Positions 28,896 through 36,755 of a stretch of DNA of 64,000 nucleotides are shown here, in pieces. Position numbers and translations under genes: made by a program. Every line of letters starts with the position of its first letter. Position 1 is the first letter of the stretch. Origin of the DNA: Dysgonomonas sp. ZJ279 (GTDB lineage: Bacteria; Bacteroidota; Bacteroidia; Bacteroidales; Dysgonomonadaceae); the NCBI RefSeq assembly GCF_011039205.1, contig NZ_JAAKEL010000004.1, forward strand, positions 124,001 to 188,000, read 5' to 3'. The notes under the pieces were generated by a model. The model was not told the origin of the DNA and did no database searches. It saw only the letters and a program-made list of their open reading frames with translations.

Positions 28896-30440
28896 ATGAA
28901 AGAAATAAATGAAAAACAAAACCTAAAAGCGGCAGAAATGTCTCGCAGGAAGTTTCTTAGTGTTGCGGCCACTGGAGTTGCAGGCTTAACTATTCTTCCG
29001 AGTTTTACTGTCTCAGGATTAGGACACATGGCTCCGAGCGATAAACTATACATTGCCAAATTGGGATGTGGAGGTATGGGCGCAGCCGATCTCGAGTGTT
29101 TGGTAAATACACCGAGAAAGAATGCGGTAATAGCCTATCTCTGCGATGTTGATGGACGCATGGCTGCCGGTGCGCAAAAGAAATTCCCTAAAGCTCCTCT
29201 CTATGAAGACTGGCGCGAATTGTATGAAAAGGAGCATAAGAATTTTGATGCTGTATGTATTTCTACACCGGATCATAATCATGCTATTCAGGCATTTGGA
29301 GCAATGCGGATGGGGAAACATGTTTATCTGCAAAAGCCATTGTCGCACGATATTTATGAGGCACGTATATTGACCGATGCCGCAAAAAAATATAAGGTTG
29401 TTACTCAAATGGGAGATCAGGGTAATTCGTGCGATGGAATGAAAACTATGCGCGAATGGCTCGATGCAGATTTGATAGGTGATATACAAAAAGTTTATTG
29501 TTGGACAAATCGTCCTGTATGGCCTCAGGGAATCCCATGGCCTACCGCAAAAGCTTCTGTGCCAAAAGAATTGAATTGGGATTTATGGCTCGGTACAGCT
29601 CGGCATGTCGACTATATTGAAAATCTGATCCCTTTTAACTGGCGTGGCTGGTGGGAATTCGGTACAGGTGCCCTAGGTGATATGGGATGTCATATTATCG
29701 GACCTCCGTTCAAATTACTCGGTCTGGGATATCCAAGTGAGGTTAGTTGCAGTGTAACCAATCAGTTTACTGATATTTTTAAAGAAGCCTATTATCCGGA
29801 AAGTGCTCCGGTAGCAAGTTCTATTCGCTTTAAGTTTAAACAGCAAAACGGTAAGAATCTCGATTTATATTGGATGGACGGAGGTATTATGCCCGAACGT
29901 TTCGACGAAATAGATCCTAATGCAGATATGACTACTGCAATGGGAGACCTAGATCCCCTTGATGTTGAAGGAGCGACAGTGTTTGTAGGAACTAAAGGTA
30001 AGATATCTTGCGGTTGGGGTGGATCTGATCCCCGATTATGGGTAAATGATGGTAGTAAAAAACCACTTTTTGCTAAAGATGTAAACCTTCCTCAGAAATA
30101 TGAGAGGATAGAAGGCGGTACTAATGGACATTACTGGGCTTGGATCGATTCGTGTATTACCGGCTATGATAAAGCGAAAGTCGAATCACCATTCGAAGGT
30201 TATGCAGGGCCACTAACAGAAGCGGTACTGATGGGTAATCTGATTCTCAGAAGTTATAATATTCGCGAAGAAGTGAAACGTAATGATTCGGTTTATGGCG
30301 AAATGGAAGCTTTTCTTTATCCCGGTCGTAATATCACATATCAATGGGATGGAGCAAATATGAGAATTACCAATTTCGAAGCTGCTAATCAATTTGTGAA
30401 AAGAGAATACCGTAAAGGTTGGGAAGAATTAAAATTGTAA
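28896..30440 (+). CDS. Tat-exported Gfo/Idh/MocA-family oxidoreductase
   Basis: 514 residues from the ATG at 28896. An in-frame TTG at 28872 would add eight residues before the signal and is less likely. The Tat signal SRRKFLSVAATGVAGLTILP is clear. The dinucleotide motif KLGCGGMGAAD and the catalytic-type QKPLSHD (the EKP position) follow. It is the longer Gfo/Idh type often paired with a shorter one and with DUF1080 in Bacteroidetes. Probable role: oxidation of a glycoside hydroxyl (3-keto formation) or the reverse step on the released sugar in the periplasm. It lies 170 bp after the first Gfo/Idh gene. Confidence 0.9.
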   Translation: MKEINEKQNLKAAEMSRRKFLSVAATGVAGLTILPSFTVSGLGHMAPSDKLYIAKLGCGGMGAADLECLVNTPRKNAVIAYLCDVDGRMAAGAQKKFPKAPLYEDWRELYEKEHKNFDAVCISTPDHNHAIQAFGAMRMGKHVYLQKPLSHDIYEARILTDAAKKYKVVTQMGDQGNSCDGMKTMREWLDADLIGDIQKVYCWTNRPVWPQGIPWPTAKASVPKELNWDLWLGTARHVDYIENLIPFNWRGWWEFGTGALGDMGCHIIGPPFKLLGLGYPSEVSCSVTNQFTDIFKEAYYPESAPVASSIRFKFKQQNGKNLDLYWMDGGIMPERFDEIDPNADMTTAMGDLDPLDVEGATVFVGTKGKISCGWGGSDPRLWVNDGSKKPLFAKDVNLPQKYERIEGGTNGHYWAWIDSCITGYDKAKVESPFEGYAGPLTEAVLMGNLILRSYNIREEVKRNDSVYGEMEAFLYPGRNITYQWDGANMRITNFEAANQFVKREYRKGWEELKL

Positions 30441-30460
30441 ATAACTTATAAAACAAAAAT

Positions 30461-31258
30461 ATGAAAATAAAATATTGTGGCATTCTCATTGTACTGGCAA
30501 CACTATTAGTTGTTTCATGCACACCAAAAGAAAGTAGTCAGGAACTTGTTGTAAAAGACTCTGATTGTGCTGAAGAAGCTATACCCGAAGGTGGAGAATG
30601 GATAACCATGTTTGATGGAAAGACACTTGACGGATGGCGTGGCTATTGCCGTAAAGATGTACCCGATGGATGGGTTGTAGAAGATGGCTTTATAACTTTT
30701 AAAGGAAGTGGAAACACAATCGATCCTGAAGGTGGTGATCTAATGTATGACAAACAATTCGAAAATTTCGTATTTGAAGTGGAATGGAAAATAGATAAAG
30801 CTGGAAATAGCGGTATTTTTTATACAGCACAAGAAATTGAAGGGAAACCTATTTACTACTCAAGTCCCGAATACCAATTGCTTGATAACGAAAATATGCC
30901 CGATGCTTGGGAAGGCGTTGGTGGAAATCGTCAGGCAGGAGCTGTATATGATATGATTCCTCCTGTTCCACAACCAGTAAAACCTTATGGAAACTGGAAT
31001 AAGACCAAAATTGTTTTGTATAAAGGACATGTTTATCACTATATGAATGATACTCTTATTCTGGATTTTAAATTCGGTACACCTGTTTGGAAAGCATTAG
31101 TCGATAAAAGTAAGTTCAGTAAATTCAGTAAAGATCCTGAAAGCTGTGTTGATGCTTATGAACTAATGTTAGACTGTGGCAAAAAACCGGGCTATATCGG
31201 ATTTCAGGATCACGGATATGGCGTTTGCTTCCGTAATATTCGCATAAAAGAACTCTAA
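30461..31258 (+). CDS. DUF1080 (3-keto-disaccharide hydrolase-like) lipoprotein
   Basis: 265 residues. The lipobox LLVVSC gives Cys20. The DUF1080 jelly-roll starts with WITMFDGKTLDGWRGY and continues through DKQFENFVFEVEWKI, NSGIFY, EYQLLDNE and the C-terminal GYIGFQDHGYGVCFRNIRIK. Members of this family cleave glycosides after oxidation to the 3-keto form, probably by elimination/hydration. It sits 20 bp after the second Gfo/Idh oxidoreductase and 4 bp before the NagB-type gene, so the oxidise-then-cleave sequence is encoded together. Confidence 0.9.
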   Translation: MKIKYCGILIVLATLLVVSCTPKESSQELVVKDSDCAEEAIPEGGEWITMFDGKTLDGWRGYCRKDVPDGWVVEDGFITFKGSGNTIDPEGGDLMYDKQFENFVFEVEWKIDKAGNSGIFYTAQEIEGKPIYYSSPEYQLLDNENMPDAWEGVGGNRQAGAVYDMIPPVPQPVKPYGNWNKTKIVLYKGHVYHYMNDTLILDFKFGTPVWKALVDKSKFSKFSKDPESCVDAYELMLDCGKKPGYIGFQDHGYGVCFRNIRIKEL

Positions 31259-31262
31259 CTTA

Positions 31263-31985
31263 ATGAAAATAGAATTGTGCGACTCTTATGATCAATTGAG
31301 TCGTAAGGCTAATGATATTATTATTGGAAATCTGTTGCAGCACAAAACAATAAAGATTTGTGCTGCAACAGGCAATTCTCCAACACGAATGTATGAGATG
31401 CTAAGTAAGGAGTATTCAAATCGTCCGGAATTATTTTCTCAAATCCAAGTAATTAAACTGGATGAATGGGGAGGATTGCCACAGAGCCATTCGGGGACAT
31501 GTGAGACTTATTTGCAAGAATATGTTATTAAACCATTGAAGATAACTGAAGATCGCTATGTTTCATTTCAAAGTGATGCTTTACACCCGGAAAAAGAATA
31601 TAAAAGAGTTCAATCGGAGTTAGAGAAGAGAGGGCCGATTGATATTTGCATTTTAGGATTGGGCATGAATGGTCATATAGCATTTAATGAACCTGCTGAT
31701 TCTTTGCAGCCTAATTGTCATATTGCAGCCCTTTCACCTCAATCGCTTCAACATTCTATGGTAGCAGGAGAGGATAGTAAACCTCAATATGGACTTACAT
31801 TGGGCATGGCTGATATAATGCAGTCTAAATTGATAATTCTTCTTATAAATGGTGTGAATAAACGCGAAATCACGCGATCTTTTCTATCTAAAAAAATAAC
31901 AACTGGTTTACCGGCTTCTCTTTTATGGCTTCATCCTAATGTTATTTGTCTTTTGGATAAAGAAGCAGCTGGAGATTTAAAATAA
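31263..31985 (+). CDS. NagB/glucosamine-6-phosphate deaminase-family protein
   Basis: 240 residues, cytoplasmic. NagB-type features: ICAATGNSPTRMYEML in the phosphate-binding region, LDEWGGLP (DE as in NagB) and the signature GLGMNGHIAFNEP with His138. NagB converts glucosamine-6-phosphate to fructose-6-phosphate and ammonia; AgaI-like relatives act on galactosamine-6-phosphate. The divergent GNSPTR loop and the ETYLQEYV segment leave the epimer open. It lies 4 bp after DUF1080 and 7 bp before a ROK kinase, which could supply the phosphorylated amino sugar. Confidence 0.85.
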   Translation: MKIELCDSYDQLSRKANDIIIGNLLQHKTIKICAATGNSPTRMYEMLSKEYSNRPELFSQIQVIKLDEWGGLPQSHSGTCETYLQEYVIKPLKITEDRYVSFQSDALHPEKEYKRVQSELEKRGPIDICILGLGMNGHIAFNEPADSLQPNCHIAALSPQSLQHSMVAGEDSKPQYGLTLGMADIMQSKLIILLINGVNKREITRSFLSKKITTGLPASLLWLHPNVICLLDKEAAGDLK

Positions 31986-31992
31986 TAATACT

Positions 31993-32919
31993 ATGAAACA
32001 CGCTATAGCGATAGATATTGGTGGTACTAATATAAAATATGCTCTTGTAGATAATGATGGGAATATATTATATGAATCCTTCAGATCTGCTAAATCGAAT
32101 GATAATATGACTAGTCTTATAGATCTTCTTAAAGCGATTGTTACTGAAATTCGGGTTGTCGCATCTTCTTCTAATTTTTCAATTATAGGGATTGGTATCG
32201 GTGTCCCTTCGGTTATTGATGATGGCGTTGTACTATTTGCAAATAATTTACCTGAGCTGGATAATCAGAATCTACGAAAAATAATAGCTACTTATAGTGG
32301 CTTATCAGTATTTGTCGATAACGATGCTAATCTGATGGGGTTAGGCGAAGTGGTCTATGGTGGAGCCAAAGGAATATCTGATGCTGTTTTTCTAACCATA
32401 GGAACAGGTATTGGCGGAGCTTTGATTTTGAATGGGCAACTTTATGGAGGATACAGAAACCGTGGTACAGAACTAGGTCATATCATCGTCAATTGCGATG
32501 GAAATCCTTGCTCGTGCGGAGCAAGAGGATGCTTCGAAGCACACGCTGCTGTAATTGTCCTTATCGAAGAATATAAAAAGTTGCTAATAGATGACATCCA
32601 GACGGATGTAGAAATAGATGGCAAATATATTGTATCCCGATATGAAGCAAACGAAGAGGCAGCCATTATTGCAATGAATAATCATTTCTATTATATAGCG
32701 ATGGGTGTTGTTAGCCTGATAAATGTTTTTGCACCGCAGAAAATAATAATAGGAGGGGGGATATCAGAGTCCGGCGATTTCTATATAGACAATATTCAAA
32801 AACTGGTAAAAGAACTGGTTATGAAAGAAACTTCTTGTTTTACTACAATAGAACGGGCTTCGTTAGGAAACAAAGCGGGATTTCTAGGTTCGGCAGCGCT
32901 AGTGTTTAAACATATGTGA
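31993..32919 (+). CDS. ROK-family sugar kinase
   Basis: 308 residues with no DNA-binding domain. N-terminal ATP motif AIDIGGTNIKYAL; zinc-binding CSCGARGC (Cys173, Cys175, Cys180); GTGIGGALI loop. ROK kinases phosphorylate glucose, N-acetylglucosamine, N-acetylmannosamine and similar sugars. It is the last gene of the Gfo/Idh operon, next to the NagB-type deaminase, so an amino sugar is the best guess for the substrate. The convergent D15 gene ends 47 bp away, and I saw no clear terminator hairpin between them. Confidence 0.9.
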   Translation: MKHAIAIDIGGTNIKYALVDNDGNILYESFRSAKSNDNMTSLIDLLKAIVTEIRVVASSSNFSIIGIGIGVPSVIDDGVVLFANNLPELDNQNLRKIIATYSGLSVFVDNDANLMGLGEVVYGGAKGISDAVFLTIGTGIGGALILNGQLYGGYRNRGTELGHIIVNCDGNPCSCGARGCFEAHAAVIVLIEEYKKLLIDDIQTDVEIDGKYIVSRYEANEEAAIIAMNNHFYYIAMGVVSLINVFAPQKIIIGGGISESGDFYIDNIQKLVKELVMKETSCFTTIERASLGNKAGFLGSAALVFKHM

Positions 32920-32966
32920 TGAGAAAACCATATATTATATTTCAGGTATTTTTATCCTTTTCAAAA

Positions 32967-35537
32967 TCAAAGCCCTAAACCTATCCCGATATAGAAACGA
33001 TTACCATCGTCTGATGAAAAATAAGAAAATTTACCCGTATATTTTTTAAGTAATGTCAGCCAAAAACCGCCACCATAGGATATATGCCATGTTCGGGAAT
33101 GCTCATTTGGAAGCCAGACTCTACCATGGTCAAAGCCTGTAAATACACCATAATTAATAGGGGTAAAAGGATTTTTCAATCGCCCCAAATCATATCTAAA
33201 ATCAGTATGCTGATAAAATGACTGTCTGCCAATAAAGCGATTATCCCGAAAGCCTCTAAGCTCAACTGATGCTGCTTGATAAAACTCGTATCGATTAGTA
33301 AATAATGCCTCTCCAATAAACGCCGTTGCTATTGAAAATCGATCGGTGCAGTTTATCTCCACTGATAATTTAGATCTTAAATAAGGGAAATTACGTCTCA
33401 GATCGCTCAAATTCCAAGTTAGCCCAGAGGTAACCGATAAATCAATAGCAGGTATGGTTGCATCTATTTCTTTATGTATATCGTAAGTCAGATTCACGTC
33501 GGCAAAAACCTTAGTGTCGAATACCTTGCTGTTATCACCATATACCTGATTTATGAATCGGTCTGTTGGTTCGCTCAGAGTATATACTTCTAATGTTGAT
33601 TGAGCTGTTATTTTGTACATGGGACTTAATCTCCAATAGTAGGAGGGTTGGATGCTATATCTACCTATATCCACCCGATTATATTCGATTTCGGCGTCCC
33701 TATGGCCATTTGTTTGGTTTCCATAACCAAAGAAGTTATGAAAATCGTTTGCAACACCAAATATAGCTTCTATACTAAAGCCATTTTTCTCGTCAAGCGA
33801 AGGAAAAAATCCCTGATACATTAATCCGTCCAGATAACTAAAACCGATTCTATGTCGATAGCTATAAGGAGATCTTTTGAATCCATACATTGTTTTACTT
33901 AAATATGCTCCCAAATAAAAGCCCAAATCGGAGTCGTAGACACCCCAAGGTGTAAAGTTTACAGTGTGATATTTTAGCTTGGTGTAATCATAAGTATGCA
34001 CTTTTTCCACATTAGTCCTGATGATATTAGCATCGCCAAGAGTGTCGTTGACAACATTATGATTCTTATAGTCATAAATTGTTGTGTTTCGGCTTCTCTC
34101 TATATTATATATATTAGTACCTTTTCCGCCAACTAAAGTAAGTGGAGTACCACTTCTTGATTTCCCCGATATTCTAAAAATATCATCTCCACTTAGCCCA
34201 TATAGCCAAATCTCCTTAGTATTTTTATCGTATTCCTTATCAAATAATAAGGCATTGGTGTTTCGATCATAAATGCATATGTTAGTAGTATTCCTGTTAC
34301 TTTGTTCTATTACGAATAAATCATTACCGTTAGTACCCGTTATCACAGGAGTTTCTTGCAATATGTTATAATATTTGTGAGCGATGTCTTCAATAGCATC
34401 TCTGCGTTTTTTGAGATTCGCTTTAATAGTTTCGGTGCTATTTGTCTCATATATTTCTTCAGGTAGTTCTTTGAAAGCGCTATCAATAACAGAATCAGTT
34501 AAAAGATACCCGAGATATTTAGCCTCCTCTTCCCAAACTTCACGTCCACTCCTTGCTACCAAGGCTACATCGAGAGGAATACCAATACCATTTGCTTTCT
34601 TAAGATTGTTATAATTACCGTCATAATTGGTTATACTGTTTAAACCAAATACATTCAGCATCAATTTGAATAATATTCCATCTACTCGTGTAAAAGTATG
34701 GCTGCGATCTGCAACCAAAGGCATATATACAATACTGTCGCTTTGTGGAATTCCATACCATTGCCAGTTTTCTTTTGTTTTATTCCAATCACCGATTAAT
34801 ATGTCTAATAGTCGCTCTCTAATGTATTCGTGTTGATTGACATGAAAAGATTTAGACTCTTGTATCTTTGTTAATAAATTATCTGTTTCTATTACTTTAG
34901 ATTGGGTTGTAAATGTTTTTAGGTCGTAAATGCTTACCAATCTATCGGCGATACCTGTGCCATCTGCAATAGTATCGGTAGTTGCATTTTCGGGGATATA
35001 AAATATTTCGGAATCAAAAGAACTCAATCCAACTCCCTCGGCCAATTTATTAGCAACAAGGAAAGCATAAGGATGGGTAATTGTATAAGCATCACCTATA
35101 AATTTATCTAGATATGTGTCTTTGAAATCTTCTCTATTATATGTGTTTTTGAAAAAGTCCGATTCTATAAATGTTGTAGCTCCACCAAGGGGCCTTACTA
35201 AATATTGGTGCCCTTCTTTATCTTCAAGAAATAGTGCATGCAATCGAGGAAGTTGACCTACAAATTTGAGTCCTCCATAAAGGTCATAAAGCCTCGTTGA
35301 TTTCACAGAGATAGGGGTAGAATATAATTCTCTATAATGTTTGCCGACTATACGATTATAAATTCCACTCCGTTTATGCGAGTCGGGTAGATAGATAGAT
35401 TTTTTTATTAAACTATCAGAGTATATGGGTACTGTATCTTCCTTAATTTTATCAGAAATGTCTTTAGCTGAGCTACTCAGATAAAACAAATTGTATATTG
35501 TTAAAAGTACGATACCGAATTTTAGAGTAAAACGCAT
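32967..35537 (-). CDS. D15/BamA-like outer-membrane barrel protein with a kinase-like N-terminal region
   Basis: 856 residues from the ATG at 35537; an in-frame TTG at 35570 would put extra residues before a normal signal peptide. After the signal (cleaved near SSSAK) come about 400 residues found in Bacteroidetes metallophosphoesterase-D15 proteins, but without the phosphoesterase motifs. HPYAFLVANKLAEGVGL and LLDILIGDWNKTKENW recall CotH/HipA-like kinase folds, in which relatives carry DWDRH; here that stretch is DWNKT. The C-terminal part is a 16-strand-type surface-antigen barrel with VELRGFRDNRF and terminal YIGIGLGL. Function unknown. Confidence 0.8.
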   Translation of the reverse strand: MRFTLKFGIVLLTIYNLFYLSSSAKDISDKIKEDTVPIYSDSLIKKSIYLPDSHKRSGIYNRIVGKHYRELYSTPISVKSTRLYDLYGGLKFVGQLPRLHALFLEDKEGHQYLVRPLGGATTFIESDFFKNTYNREDFKDTYLDKFIGDAYTITHPYAFLVANKLAEGVGLSSFDSEIFYIPENATTDTIADGTGIADRLVSIYDLKTFTTQSKVIETDNLLTKIQESKSFHVNQHEYIRERLLDILIGDWNKTKENWQWYGIPQSDSIVYMPLVADRSHTFTRVDGILFKLMLNVFGLNSITNYDGNYNNLKKANGIGIPLDVALVARSGREVWEEEAKYLGYLLTDSVIDSAFKELPEEIYETNSTETIKANLKKRRDAIEDIAHKYYNILQETPVITGTNGNDLFVIEQSNRNTTNICIYDRNTNALLFDKEYDKNTKEIWLYGLSGDDIFRISGKSRSGTPLTLVGGKGTNIYNIERSRNTTIYDYKNHNVVNDTLGDANIIRTNVEKVHTYDYTKLKYHTVNFTPWGVYDSDLGFYLGAYLSKTMYGFKRSPYSYRHRIGFSYLDGLMYQGFFPSLDEKNGFSIEAIFGVANDFHNFFGYGNQTNGHRDAEIEYNRVDIGRYSIQPSYYWRLSPMYKITAQSTLEVYTLSEPTDRFINQVYGDNSKVFDTKVFADVNLTYDIHKEIDATIPAIDLSVTSGLTWNLSDLRRNFPYLRSKLSVEINCTDRFSIATAFIGEALFTNRYEFYQAASVELRGFRDNRFIGRQSFYQHTDFRYDLGRLKNPFTPINYGVFTGFDHGRVWLPNEHSRTWHISYGGGFWLTLLKKYTGKFSYFSSDDGNRFYIGIGLGL

Positions 35538-35829
35538 AGACAAAAACCTGTTATTGTAAATCGAATACAAAAATTTATACTATTTAAGATTAGATTAAAA
35601 TTAATAACAAATGAATGATACAAAGTGTTTCGACTATATCTCCAATTTTAAAAACAGATAGAGCTATTTGTTAATATTTCATTTTTACGAGAATTAAGTG
35701 TCTGATAAATAGTGTTCAGTAAAATTGCTGAATAAAATATATTGGTTCTTTTTTTAGTTTTTAACTAGCGATATTTTGAATGTTAAAATTAAATATCTAA
35801 TATTGTTTCTCAATTAACAACTATCTAAC

Positions 35830-36339
35830 ATGGAAACAACAGCAAGACTTTATTCTTTGACTTACAAGGAATCTAAAACGTATCTTTTTGCACTATTATT
35901 TGTTGTCGGCAATATTGTATTGCCACAATTGAGCCATTTAATACCCGGTGGAGGATTAATGTGGCTACCTATTTATTTTTTCACTTTAATCGCGTCTTAC
36001 AAGTACGGTTTACGTGTTGGATTACTTACAGCTATCCTATCTCCGTTAATCAATAATCTTTTATTCGGAATGCCTCCTGTAGATGTTCTACCTATCATTC
36101 TGACTAAATCAAGCTTGCTGGCAATAGTAGCAGCATCTGCAGCACGTTATTTCGAAAAAGTATCATTTTGGGCTATATTAGGAGTTGTGATAAGTTATCA
36201 GGTAATAGGTACACTCGTTGAATGGGCAATGGTAAAAGATTTATTTGTTGCATTACAAGACTTCCGTATTGGAGTACCCGGAATGTTGATTCAGTTATTT
36301 GGTGGATTTGCACTGTTGAAAGCTATCGCTAAACTCTGA
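35830..36339 (+). CDS. ECF-type transporter S component-like membrane protein
   Basis: 169 residues with five to six hydrophobic segments and little else. The GGGLMWLPIYFFTLIASYKYG region and the short length match substrate-binding S components of energy-coupling-factor vitamin transporters. No EcfA or EcfT gene is nearby, so it would use a shared module or act alone. It is the first gene of a tight five-gene operon with a phosphoribosyltransferase 10 bp downstream, which suggests a base or vitamin substrate. I saw no cobalamin-type riboswitch upstream. Confidence 0.75.
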   Translation: METTARLYSLTYKESKTYLFALLFVVGNIVLPQLSHLIPGGGLMWLPIYFFTLIASYKYGLRVGLLTAILSPLINNLLFGMPPVDVLPIILTKSSLLAIVAASAARYFEKVSFWAILGVVISYQVIGTLVEWAMVKDLFVALQDFRIGVPGMLIQLFGGFALLKAIAKL

Positions 36340-36349
36340 AAATATTAAT

Positions 36350-36748
36350 ATGCAAGGGAAAATATTTGAGGAGGTTCTGGAGCGATTCAGAACTATTCCT
36401 TTTAACGAAGATTTTGATATAATAGTTGCAATAGCAAATGGGGGAATAGTGCCGGCTGCCATACTCAATCAACGATTGGATATTGAAATACAATTGCTAA
36501 AGATCAATTTAAGGGATAGTACTCAAAAACCAAAGTATGATAGCCCACGGCTAATTGCACCTATCGATTTTGAGTTTAAAAATAAACGCATTCTTTTAGT
36601 TGAAGACCGTGTCAAAACCGGGGCATCTTTAACTTTGGCAGTAGCTTTGTTGCAAGGTGCAAAATTTATAAAAACATTTGCAGTGAACGGAAATGCAGAC
36701 TATGCTTTATACAACGAAGATTGTTTTAAGTTTCCATGGATATTATAA
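36350..36748 (+). CDS. Short type I phosphoribosyltransferase-family protein
   Basis: 132 residues. The PRPP-binding signature is ILLVEDRVKTGASL (residues 81-94), and the N-terminal loop is IVAIANGGIVPA. It lacks the larger hood of hypoxanthine or adenine PRTases, so it is a minimal enzyme or a regulator. It lies between the ECF S component (10 bp) and the TonB receptor (7 bp), so it probably acts on the imported compound, for example by trapping a base as its nucleotide. The substrate is not known. Confidence 0.85.
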   Translation: MQGKIFEEVLERFRTIPFNEDFDIIVAIANGGIVPAAILNQRLDIEIQLLKINLRDSTQKPKYDSPRLIAPIDFEFKNKRILLVEDRVKTGASLTLAVALLQGAKFIKTFAVNGNADYALYNEDCFKFPWIL

Positions 36749-36755
36749 GTAATAG

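Noticed and set aside
35538-35829. Possible cobalamin or other vitamin riboswitch upstream of the ECF S component
   Set aside because: I found no B12-box-like conserved core or strong multi-stem structure. The region is plain A+T-rich sequence.
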